Source: Rubrobacter sp. (GTDB lineage Bacteria > Actinomycetota > Rubrobacteria > Rubrobacterales > Rubrobacteraceae). Taken from it: a stretch of DNA of 5,598 nucleotides. The translations under genes and the position numbers were made by a program. The notes under the pieces are model-generated. The model was not told where the DNA came from. It saw only the letters and a program-made list of their open reading frames with translations, and made no database searches. This document shows positions 1 to 5,195 of the stretch, in pieces. Position 1 is the first letter of the stretch. Every line of letters begins with the position of its first letter. The DNA lies in contig JAFAPF010000263.1 of the NCBI GenBank assembly GCA_019247245.1, positions 1 through 5,598 on the forward strand. Direction: 5' to 3'.

Positions 1-294
1 TAACGAAGGGGATAAGGAGGCTGAGTAAGTAAACCCAGTCCCGGCGGTCCAGTAGTGCGCTTAAAGAGCTCAGCAGTAAATCCCTCTCCCCGTTTCTTCG
101 ACACAGCAATATAAAGGCCTTCTACAAGCTTTACAAGAATTTGGCACTCGCGCAGTGCATGCTCGAGTACGGGGTCCGACAACGATTTTTTCACCAGCCT
201 CGACCGTTTTCGGTATACCCTGGCCTTTGAAAAATGGCCCTAACCCGAAGCAGCACAACCCTTGCTAGCCAACCCGGTAAACCAAGCCTAGCTA

Positions 295-319
295 TATCAA
301 AAAGGACCGTTTTTGGTAC
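295..319. repeat. Short palindrome, TACCRAAA family, copy A
   Basis: The arms TATCAAAAA (295-303) and TTTTTGGTA (310-318) pair over 9 bases with one G-T wobble around a 6-base loop. The right arm TTTTTGGTAC is identical to that of the copy at 1222-1253. Related half-sites occur only in the spacers around the DUF6790-like gene, which suggests a small dispersed intergenic repeat or a protein-binding site. Confidence 0.6.
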
Positions 320-412
320 AAGCTACAGATAGCGAAAAGGGGGGTTTTGATATGCAGCTCTTCGGAGAATCCTCCGCCAAATCCTGTCTTTTCACCTTTG
401 AGATGAACTTGA

Positions 413-439
413 GGAGCGGCCGCTAGGGGCGGCCGCTCC
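413..439. repeat. Perfect 11-bp GC-rich hairpin
   Basis: GGAGCGGCCGC (413-423) and GCGGCCGCTCC (429-439) are perfect reverse complements around a 5-base loop TAGGG. Each arm contains the 8-base palindrome GCGGCCGC, so the structure is a palindrome of palindromes. No T-tract follows on either strand, so it does not look like a standard intrinsic terminator. It lies about 100 bases upstream of the next gene. Confidence 0.75.
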
Positions 440-540
440 CTATGGACGCACTGTCTTTACCAAGGGGTGCCTCTGATTCTTGCTATGTACCCTACATATA
501 AGTAACAATACTACGTCAGCATGAAAGAAAGTGGTCTAAG

Positions 541-963
541 TTGCTCAGCTTAGTGTTTTTGATTCTAGGCTTGATTGTTGGTGCTGTACACGTCTATCTG
601 GATAAGCGACCCCGAACGAAAGGACGAGTAGCGGAGATCTTCCTGCTGTGGTTCCTCGTAATAACCGTTGGTCTCGGAAGCGTTTTCTTTTTCATCTCTC
701 ATACGGTTTTCGCCGATACGACCGCGGCATCAGTCGGCTGGCCTGCGGACAATCCCTTTCAGAGCGAAGTGGCTGTGGCGAACCTCACTATCGCTACTTT
801 GGGGATCCTCTGCTACTGGCTGCGGGGAAACTTCTGGGTTGCTACCGTGATCGCCTTCTGCGTTCAGTGGTTGGGTGCAGCAGTGGTTCACATCAGAGAT
901 ATAGTGGTCGCAGCAAACTATGCGCCTAACAACGCAGGGATAACACTTTACTGGATATTTTAA
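541..963 (+). CDS. DUF6790-like multi-pass membrane protein, frameshifted near its C terminus
   Basis: A 140-residue hydrophobic protein with about four membrane segments at residues 1-20, 32-57, 77-96 and 98-118. The stretch GWPADNPFQSEVAVANL (66-82), the HIRDI block (117-121) and NYAPNNAG (126-133) match what I know of the DUF6790 family, integral membrane proteins of unknown function. The start is TTG at 541: the in-frame stop at 499-501 leaves no ATG or GTG before it, and the ribosome binding site is weak. An ATG at 521 is in another frame and stops after ten codons. The frame ends in TAA (961-963) just where the family's last membrane helix should begin. That helix is found in another frame from 963, so a single base was probably lost near 953-955 (TGGGAT to TGGAT). 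The product as encoded would lack its final helix. A sequencing error is possible. Confidence 0.72.
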   Translation: MLSLVFLILGLIVGAVHVYLDKRPRTKGRVAEIFLLWFLVITVGLGSVFFFISHTVFADTTAASVGWPADNPFQSEVAVANLTIATLGILCYWLRGNFWVATVIAFCVQWLGAAVVHIRDIVVAANYAPNNAGITLYWIF

Positions 964-1064
964 TGCCGGTGATCCTCATCGCTCTGCTAGTTTACTACCA
1001 TCGTGTAAACAGAGGCGAACACGAAAGGAGCAATTCAGGAGGTCCTATGGGACAAGTTGGATAG
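951..1064 (+). pseudogene. Out-of-frame C-terminal remainder of the DUF6790-like gene
   Basis: In the frame containing ATG 963 the DNA reads LDILMPVILIALLVYYHR and continues in polar residues to TAG at 1062-1064. A hydrophobic helix followed by YYHR is what I would expect at the end of a DUF6790 protein. Restoring one G near 953-954 gives Y-W-D-I-L-M-P-V, which joins the two frames smoothly. The segment has no ribosome binding site of its own, since GGATATTTTA precedes its ATG. It is therefore better read as the detached end of the preceding gene than as a separate small protein. Confidence 0.65.
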
Positions 1065-1221
1065 CGCATAGCTCGTAAGTCCAGGAGGCCAGAGCTGCTT
1101 AGAATTCCGCGGCCCTTACTCATACCGCAGTGTTTCTGAGAACCACCCAGAATCACGCGAGGAGGCAGCTCAGTTTTCGAGAATGGTTTGTTATTGGCAA
1201 CCCTCCTTTTCTCCTTTTCTA

Positions 1222-1253
1222 GGAGTATCAAAAACGGTGGTTTTTGGTACTCC
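1222..1253. repeat. Short palindrome, TACCRAAA family, copy B
   Basis: GGAGTATCAAAAA (1222-1234) pairs with TTTTTGGTACTCC (1241-1253) over 13 bases with a single G-T wobble and a 6-base loop CGGTGG. It is the longest of the three palindromes. It shares TATCAAAAA and TTTTTGGTAC with copy A exactly, while the outer GGAG/CTCC bases are its own. Confidence 0.7.
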
Positions 1254-1406
1254 AAGCTTCTCAGAAAGTCTCATTAGTTTCTTAGAAATAGTTGGCATAT
1301 TGTTAGTAGTTAAGTAAGCATAGTGGGTTGCGGGAGCAAGGAGGTAGGGCATTGAGGCGCATACTTTTGGTTCTGATCTTACATTAGTGAAACACAGGGT
1401 CACAGT

Positions 1407-1432
1407 GTACCAAAAAGGACCCTTTTCGGTAC
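1407..1432. repeat. Short palindrome, TACCRAAA family, copy C
   Basis: GTACCAAAAAGG (1407-1418) pairs with CCTTTTCGGTAC (1421-1432) over 12 positions with one mismatch and a 2-base centre. The centre GGACC is shared with copy A (304-308). Three more half-sites follow within about 120 bases. Confidence 0.65.
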
Positions 1433-1662
1433 TCCACCCATGTTTCATAAACGAACCCCTTTGGTACACCCCGCTCCCCTTCGAAAAATCAGCGGTTTTA
1501 CGCGTGCAGAAGTGTTCCAAAACTCATACCAAAATCAAAGTACCGAAACTGACAAATCTTACGAGTTTTGAGACACAGGGGACTTGCTCTATGGAGCTCT
1601 CTACAGAGCTTACTAGGCTCCCAAGAACTGGCATTGAGGATTGCTGCCTCTTGTAGCTAGCA

Positions 1663-1690
1663 TTTTGGTTGTTTTGGTTATGCTTTGGTT
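1663..1690 (+). promoter_or_regulatory. Three TTTTGGTT-type direct repeats
   Basis: TTTTGGTT occurs at 1663-1670 and 1672-1679, and TTTGGTT again at 1684-1690. The spacing of the copies is 9 and about 12 bases, so they lie roughly one helical turn apart. They abut a dyad and sit about 140 bases upstream of the gene starting at 1826. A binding site for a regulator is possible, but which protein binds is not visible. Confidence 0.4.
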
Positions 1691-1716
1691 AACTAAGTTC
1701 TGATTAATCTTAGTTA
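1690..1716. promoter_or_regulatory. AT-rich dyad, candidate operator
   Basis: TAACTAAG (1690-1697) and CTTAGTTA (1709-1716) are perfect 8-base inverted repeats 11 bases apart. The spacer partly overlaps another palindrome, GATTAATC (1702-1709). It directly follows the TTTTGGTT repeats, an arrangement seen at regulated promoters. I could not place a confident -10 and -35 pair beside it. Confidence 0.4.
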
Positions 1717-1784
1717 GATTGTGCTCCAAGTCACATACACCCGCTGCTAGTCGGAGTATGTTAGAGTTGTAGCAATAACAACAT

Positions 1785-1808
1785 CTCTCAAGGGACGCCT
1801 TGGGAGAG
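1785..1808 (+). promoter_or_regulatory. Leader hairpin next to the ribosome binding site
   Basis: CTCTC-AAGG (1785-1793) pairs with CCTT-gg-GAGAG (1798-1808) around a GACG loop, giving a 9-bp stem with a two-base bulge. It ends three bases before the AGAGGG ribosome binding site (1811-1816) of the gene at 1826. It could affect translation or mRNA stability. It has no T-tract and so is not an obvious terminator. Confidence 0.45.
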
Positions 1809-1825
1809 TGAGAGGGTCGCACAAA

Positions 1826-2284
1826 ATGGCGCGATCAGCTGTAGCAGGGGTAGGAGCCACCAAGCTAGCTGGCTCTGCTACACAACAGCTGAAGAGCAAG
1901 AGCCACCCTATTATTATTGGGGGTGGAGCAGCACTACTGTTGTTGTTCATGGTTCTTCTGTTTTTCTTAGTCGGTCCCGCTTTTTCGCTGCCTTCAAAAG
2001 ATAGAGACATTCAGTTTCTTAAGGATTACCCAGCCCAGCGGGCAGCTCTAGTACAACAGCTCAATCAGGCGACCTCGAAGGACCAGAAGGACCCGTTGCA
2101 ATCCAACATAGATCGATTAGACGGGCAGGCACAAGCCGTACAAAACCGGCTGGGTGCCAATGCCACTGACGATGCTAAGCAGGCCACTAAGGACGCTAAT
2201 CAAGCAGCAGCAGTTGAACAGGCCGCTAAGGCAATACAAGATGCATCATCTAAAGCATCAAATCCTACTTCTACAGCAACTTAG
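1826..2284 (+). CDS. Single-pass, Ala/Gln-rich membrane-anchored protein, probably C-terminally truncated
   Basis: The start is set at ATG 1826, nine bases after a good AGAGGG ribosome binding site (1811-1816). A GTG at 1808 would add six residues but has no spaced site. The 152-residue product has a short basic N-terminal part (R3, K13, K23, K25), one strong membrane segment at about residues 29-51, then an Ala/Gln/Asp/Lys-rich tail with predicted coiled-coil character (about 60-145) and a Ser/Thr end. By the positive-inside rule the tail would lie outside the cell. I do not recognise the family. Basic N termini followed by one helix also occur on cell-wall hydrolases and secretion or conjugation proteins, but no such domain is present. 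The stop TAG (2282-2284) uses the first G of an IS5-type terminus, so the original protein was probably longer and lost a downstream domain. Confidence 0.6.
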   Translation: MARSAVAGVGATKLAGSATQQLKSKSHPIIIGGGAALLLLFMVLLFFLVGPAFSLPSKDRDIQFLKDYPAQRAALVQQLNQATSKDQKDPLQSNIDRLDGQAQAVQNRLGANATDDAKQATKDANQAAAVEQAAKAIQDASSKASNPTSTAT

Positions 2285-2311
2285 AGCCTGTTTGGTAAGG
2301 GTGAGGGTTAG
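2279..2311 (+). repeat. Solo IS5-family terminus, perfect 33-bp inverted copy of 4911-4943
   Basis: From the tip GAGCCTGTTTGG at 2284 to 2311 the sequence is identical, in opposite orientation, to the right end of the IS at 4067-4938. The match also covers five bases outside the tip (ACTTA at 2279-2283 against TAAGT at 4939-4943). After 2311 the similarity stops, so no transposase sequence follows. The preceding TTA fits a TNA target. This is either the outer end of a larger mobile unit or the stub of a second IS copy. Confidence 0.8.
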
Positions 2312-2322
2312 ACCTGTTTGGC
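2308..2322 (+). repeat. Second IS-tip-like sequence nested at the end of the first
   Basis: TTAGACCTGTTTGGC at 2308-2322 repeats TTAGAGCCTGTTTGG of 2281-2295 with one G missing. It starts exactly where identity to the complete IS ends, and TTA lies in front as at the first tip. It could be the end of a related element that inserted in the first terminus. The opposite end was not found. Confidence 0.35.
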
Positions 2323-2733
2323 GTTCCGGTGTACACAAATGACCTATTTCTAATGGCTCTCTTTGGTAGAAGCGCTTCGAAAAGTCGAGGAAGCTGCCCC
2401 GCAACAAACTAGCCTGTTCCCGTACGGTGCTGCGGCCAAAGGAACGATATCCCTTGGGTAAAAGACAGCACTGGCGGAGCCAACCAGCAACCTCTCACTG
2501 ACAAGCTGTGCTCCCGATTCTTCATGACTTCCGATCCGGGTAGAGCCCGAAGGAGAACAGGCGCGTCATACGGGCCATGATGACGTAGGTCCTCAACGTG
2601 ACCATCACCGCGGTAAAAACCAACGTGCGCTGCCCCTCTGGCTACTTTTATACTATGAAACGCTACGTGTGATAGTTCGATGAGGCCGATGTGTCTCGGT
2701 TAGAGCCAACAACAAGCCCTGGGAGAAGAGGCG
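2312..2733. other. Gene-poor spacer between the IS terminus and the oxidoreductase gene
   Basis: No gene can be supported. A minus-strand frame is open from 2699 to a stop at 2409 but has no start near its beginning and no domain I recognise. It could be a decayed coding remnant. Minor symmetries are the palindrome GAAGCGCTTC (2369-2378) and CGTCAT/ATGACG (2564-2569 and 2580-2585). The last 90 bases should contain the promoter of the oxidoreductase gene. Confidence 0.45.
2649..2654 (+). promoter_or_regulatory. Candidate -10 box for the oxidoreductase gene
   Basis: TATACT at 2649-2654 differs from TATAAT at one position and would give a leader of about 75 bases. No good -35 lies at the usual distance (TGCGCT at 2626-2631), so the promoter is tentative. 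Confidence 0.3.
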
Positions 2734-3933
2734 ATGCCCGAGTCAAGTCCTGAAACCATGGACGAGCGAGAAGCTCCGTTCCACACGCCGCTTTTAGTGA
2801 TCGGAGCCGGACCGTATGGATTGGCCACCGCCGCCCGCGCCAAGCGCGCCGGCATTGAACAGCTCGTGGTTGGCAAGCCGATGGCCTTCTGGCACGAAAG
2901 CATGCCCACCGGAATGTTTTTGCGCTCGGGCCCCGACTGGCACCTCGACGCCGCCGGGGAGCACACGCTAATAGCATACCTGAAGGAGCGTGGGATCGAT
3001 CCCTTGGAAGTCAGTCCTCTCCCGGTCGGACTGTTTATCGACTACGCTGAGTGGTTCCAAAAGAAGTCCGGCGTCGAAGTGCTGCCCGACTTGGTGCGCA
3101 AACTCTCCAAACCCGACGGTCACTTCGAGGCAACGCTGGAGAGCGGTCGACGCGTCACCGCCAGCACGGTCGTTGCCGCCCCGGGCATCATCCACTTCGC
3201 GGTCATTCCGGAGTGGGTAGAGCAGTGCCTGTCACCTGAGCGTTGGTCGCACACCAACCACCTGGTTCGATTCGACAAGTTTCGACAAAAACGCTGCTTG
3301 ATTATAGGTGGGCGCCAAAGCGCGTTCGAGTGGGGTGCTCTACTAGCAGACGAGGGCGCCGAGGAGATCCATATTGTCTATCGGCATGACTCGCCGGCGT
3401 TCTCGGCGTCGGAGTGGAGTTTCGTGGACGAGCTAATGGATCTTACCCTTACGGTTCCTGGTTGGTTCCACAACTTGCCGGCCGGTGAGCGCGAGGCAAT
3501 AGCCAGGCGGTTCTGGGCAGAGGGTAGGCTTAAGCTAGAGCCCTGGCTTACCCCGCGCCTAGACAAACCCTCCGTCCACCGCTGGCCGCACGCCTCAGTG
3601 GCAGCCTGCCGAGAGATCCCTGGCGGGGAAATCGAGGTAGGGCTCTCCAATGGAACGCGCCTGGCGGTACATTACGTCATCCTGGCAACCGGCTATAAGG
3701 TAGACATGACGCAAGTTCCCTACCTGGTAGGGGTAATAGACCGCTTGAAGCTCGCCGACGGATTCCCGATTTTGGATGAGCACTTCCAGTCAAGCCTTGA
3801 GGGCTTGTTCATAACAGGTTTTCCGGCCACGCGGGACTTCGGACCATTTTTCGGCTTCGTGCGCGGCTGCCCCGTGGCGGCCACGCTCATCACTGCGAGT
3901 CTGACAAAGGTGCTCAACCAGACGCAAGTTTAA
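2734..3933 (+). CDS. FAD-dependent NAD(P)H oxidoreductase, flavin monooxygenase-like
   Basis: A 399-residue soluble protein with the two-Rossmann layout of class B flavin monooxygenase-like enzymes. The FAD-binding GAGPYGL (G24, G26, G29) follows a hydrophobic strand, the NAD(P)-binding GGRQSA is at 192-197, and ATGYKVD is at 318-324. The C-terminal GLFITGFPATRDFGP (357-371) is the usual last FAD contact region. Such enzymes use NAD(P)H and O2 to oxygenate a soft nucleophile or ketone, or act as reductases. The substrate cannot be read from the sequence. The length and the GGxxSA motif also recall N-hydroxylating (ornithine or lysine) enzymes, but no siderophore genes are nearby. The start ATG 2734 has a GGGAGAAGAGG ribosome site directly upstream, and the ATG at residue 9 has none. 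The gene looks intact and is more GC-rich than both flanks (62% in a sampled line against 47% in a spacer line). It has no operon partner and is enclosed by 33-bp inverted repeats, which suggests it may have arrived as cargo. Confidence 0.88.
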   Translation: MPESSPETMDEREAPFHTPLLVIGAGPYGLATAARAKRAGIEQLVVGKPMAFWHESMPTGMFLRSGPDWHLDAAGEHTLIAYLKERGIDPLEVSPLPVGLFIDYAEWFQKKSGVEVLPDLVRKLSKPDGHFEATLESGRRVTASTVVAAPGIIHFAVIPEWVEQCLSPERWSHTNHLVRFDKFRQKRCLIIGGRQSAFEWGALLADEGAEEIHIVYRHDSPAFSASEWSFVDELMDLTLTVPGWFHNLPAGEREAIARRFWAEGRLKLEPWLTPRLDKPSVHRWPHASVAACREIPGGEIEVGLSNGTRLAVHYVILATGYKVDMTQVPYLVGVIDRLKLADGFPILDEHFQSSLEGLFITGFPATRDFGPFFGFVRGCPVAATLITASLTKVLNQTQV

Positions 3934-4066
3934 GCAGTGTTGCGTAACTCTCTCCCCCGCCAACCTGCTCTACCTTTTCGGCCTTACTGCCTTATGCCCC
4001 GAACTACCTAGAAGAGATAGAAGCAGCACCCCACACCCCTTTTGACGCTAGCCTATGGGTGTCTAA

Positions 4067-4083
4067 GAGCCTGGTTGGCAAGG
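4067..4083 (+). repeat. Left terminal inverted repeat of the IS
   Basis: GAGCCTGGTTGGCAAGG lies just beyond the 3' end of the transposase gene. It differs from the right repeat at positions 8 and 13 of 17 and is preceded by TAA. Confidence 0.8.
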
Positions 4084-4104
4084 TTCACGCTCCCCTTGCC
4101 AGCC
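4073..4104 (-). terminator. Subterminal hairpin over the transposase stop codon
   Basis: GGTTGGCAAGG (4073-4083) pairs with CCTTGCCAGCC (4094-4104) over 11 bases with one G-T wobble, and the 10-base loop holds the transposase stop codon. It lies inside the IS end that carries the terminal repeat. No T-tract follows, so a terminator role is uncertain. It may instead reduce read-through or take part in end recognition. Confidence 0.4.
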
Positions 4105-4909
4105 GCCTCAGCATCAAGCGAATCATGGCCACCGTGATGAACGTCTCGCTACTCTGCACCATCCGCTCGTAGTCTTTGCTCAAGCGCCGGTCCCGTATCA
4201 ACCACGAAAAAGTGCGCTCTACGATCCACCGCTTGGGCAACACCTCAAAACCTTCGGTCTCTCGGTCCCGCTCAACTATCTCAAGCTTCCCTCCGCCTCG
4301 CTCCTCGCACCACCTTCTAAGCTCCTCGCCGCTGTAAGCCCCATCTGCATAGATCTTCTTCAAACGGGGCACCAGAGGATTGAGCCCAGCCAGCAGTAAA
4401 CGCGCTCCTACCCGGTCCTGAACGTTTGCAGGCGGGACGTACACTGAGAGCGGAAGCCCTAGGGTATCCACCAAGAGGTGGCGCTTGCGCCCTTTGATGT
4501 TCTTGTGGGCATCGTAGCCGTTTGATCGAGCACCCTCCTCGGTAGTCTTGACGCTCTGGGAGTCCATTATTGCTGCTGATACATCGGGGTTCTTACCTAT
4601 TCTGTTCCTCTCGGTTCTGCGCAGGGCCCTGTAAATGAGGTGCCACGCTCCGCTAAGACGAAATTTTCTGAAGTGATAGTAGACGGTAGACCAAGGAGGG
4701 AAGTCGTGGGGCAAAAGCCGCCAATGACAGCCGCTTTTCAAGACGTAGAAGATGGCGTCTAGAACATCGCGCAAGGAGTGGATGCGTGGTCTTCCCTCGG
4801 CTTTCGGGGTGGGTAAGATTGCAAATGGGCCCACTCCGAATGGGCCCACTCCGCATCGGAGAGGTCGCTCGGATATGTCTTTCTCATAGGGGATAGCGTA
4901 CAAATCCAT
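4085..4909 (-). CDS. IS5-family DDE transposase
   Basis: The 274-residue protein fits the IS5 group: an N-terminal DUF4096-like part (LRDVLDAIFYVLKSGCHWR, 46-64, then LPHDFPPWSTVYYHFRK, 66-82) and an RNase H-like DDE core. The acidic triad appears as D116 (MDSQSVK), D189 (YADGAY) and E231 (VERTFSWL...RRLSKDYE), the last in the usual E-R-x-F-x-W-L context. The enzyme would cut and join the IS ends. I chose ATG 4909, with GAGGG just upstream, over a TTG at 4930 that lies in the terminal repeat. Residues 14-30 are unlike the family: a perfect 15-bp tandem repeat gives GVGPF twice, while the expected D-A-E-W-A is readable in the +1 frame of the same DNA. Two compensating frameshifts are likely, so the frame is open but the protein may be impaired. 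Confidence 0.88.
   Translation of the reverse strand: MDLYAIPYEKDISERPLRCGVGPFGVGPFAILPTPKAEGRPRIHSLRDVLDAIFYVLKSGCHWRLLPHDFPPWSTVYYHFRKFRLSGAWHLIYRALRRTERNRIGKNPDVSAAIMDSQSVKTTEEGARSNGYDAHKNIKGRKRHLLVDTLGLPLSVYVPPANVQDRVGARLLLAGLNPLVPRLKKIYADGAYSGEELRRWCEERGGGKLEIVERDRETEGFEVLPKRWIVERTFSWLIRDRRLSKDYERMVQSSETFITVAMIRLMLRRLARGA
4824..4853. repeat. Perfect 2 x 15-bp tandem repeat inside the transposase gene
   Basis: AATGGGCCCACTCCG occurs twice without a gap (4824-4838 and 4839-4853). It keeps the reading frame and adds one GVGPF unit (residues 20-24 and 25-29). Each unit contains the palindrome GGGCCC. Its perfect identity suggests a recent duplication, perhaps by slippage. Confidence 0.9.
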
Positions 4910-4910
4910 C

Positions 4911-4938
4911 CTAACCCTCACCCTTACCAAACAGGCTC
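4911..4938 (-). repeat. Right terminal inverted repeat of the IS
   Basis: On the minus strand it reads GAGCCTGTTTGGTAAGG and on to GGGTTAG, running up to the transposase start region. All 28 bases are repeated, inverted, at 2284-2311. The TAA after 4938 equals the TAA before the left end. Confidence 0.85.
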
Positions 4939-5094
4939 TAAGTACGTGAGTACTCCTCTATTATCTCACGACTTGTAAAGCGGAAGAGTGAGTATTGTAG
5001 TGCTCGCTTTCCTTTGCAAGGGGCACTCGCACTGAAGAATTTTGGGCTTACGCCTTGTCGGCTTTCAATAACAAGGGGATTGTGTGCGGCCTCC

Positions 5095-5139
5095 GCAAAT
5101 AGTCAAGCCACGCTTCGCTTTTCAGGCTTGACTATTTGC
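5095..5139. repeat. Perfect 15-bp stem-loop between the IS and the PadR-type gene
   Basis: GCAAATAGTCAAGCC (5095-5109) and GGCTTGACTATTTGC (5125-5139) are exact reverse complements around a 15-base loop. It lies 56 bases beyond the stop codon of the PadR-type gene, a natural terminator position. However, no T-tract follows on either strand, so a dispersed repeat or mRNA-stabilising structure is as likely. A weaker 6-bp pair, CCTTGT/ACAAGG, sits at 5053-5058 and 5071-5076. Confidence 0.65.
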
Positions 5140-5195
5140 TCCGACCGCTCTTATTTGTCAGCTAGGAAAGCCGATGAGGTAGCTTTAGCAGCTTC

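Larger units (their letters stand above)
1..540. other. Gene-poor stretch upstream of the DUF6790-like gene
   Basis: I see no convincing gene here. The longest open frame is on the minus strand at 70-258, begins with TTG, lacks a well-spaced ribosome binding site and gives a 62-residue product with eight cysteines that I do not recognise. The stretch holds a TACCRAAA-type palindrome (295-319), a related half-site TTTTCGGTA at 207-215, and a perfect GC hairpin (413-439). A TTGCTA (480-485) and TAACAA (503-508) pair, spaced 17 bases, could be a weak promoter for the gene starting at 541. Confidence 0.5.
1065..1807. other. Long gene-poor spacer with repeats
   Basis: I see no gene here that I would defend. 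Open frames at 995-1255 and 1191-1520 (minus), 1387-1656 (plus) and 1613-1822 (minus) overlap one another, run through the palindromic repeats and have no recognisable domains. The spacer holds palindromes at 1222-1253 and 1407-1432, half-sites at 1460-1467, 1527-1534 and 1540-1548, a 6-bp hairpin AGCTCT/AGAGCT at 1595-1610, TTTTGGTT direct repeats at 1663-1690, a dyad at 1690-1716 and a leader hairpin at 1785-1808. The last three probably belong to the control region of the gene at 1826. Confidence 0.5.
4067..4938 (-). mobile_element. Complete IS5-family insertion sequence, IS1031/IS427-like, 872 bp
   Basis: The element runs from GAGCCTGGTTGGCAAGG (4067-4083) to CCTTACCAAACAGGCTC (4922-4938), imperfect terminal inverted repeats that match at 15 of the outer 17 positions. 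TAA lies directly outside both tips (4064-4066 and 4939-4941), a 3-bp direct repeat of the TNA kind reported for the IS1031 and IS427 groups. One transposase gene fills the element on the minus strand, and the total length is typical of those groups. The right terminus occurs a second time, inverted, at 2284-2311. Confidence 0.85.

Noticed and set aside
70..258. Minus-strand frame of 62 codons with eight cysteines
   Set aside because: TTG start with a purine run too close to serve as a ribosome site, no known cysteine motif spacing, and partial overlap with repeat-like sequence. It is not strong enough to call a gene.
521..553. ATG at 521 as start of the DUF6790-like gene
   Set aside because: It is in a different frame and stops after ten codons.
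1191..1520. Minus-strand frame of 109 codons
   Set aside because: It runs through two palindromic repeats, overlaps other equally weak frames and has no domain or ribosome site.
1387..1656. Plus-strand frame of 89 codons
   Set aside because: It starts beside a palindrome and has no recognisable protein features. It lies opposite the competing minus-strand frame at 1191-1520.
2663..2977. Minus-strand frames opposite the start of the oxidoreductase gene
   Set aside because: They are shadows of a GC-rich coding region on the plus strand, which has clear motifs.
4061..4110. Intrinsic terminator for the oxidoreductase gene
   Set aside because: The hairpin belongs to the IS end and has no T-tract. 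Between 3934 and 4066 only a weak ACACCC/GGGTGT pair is present.
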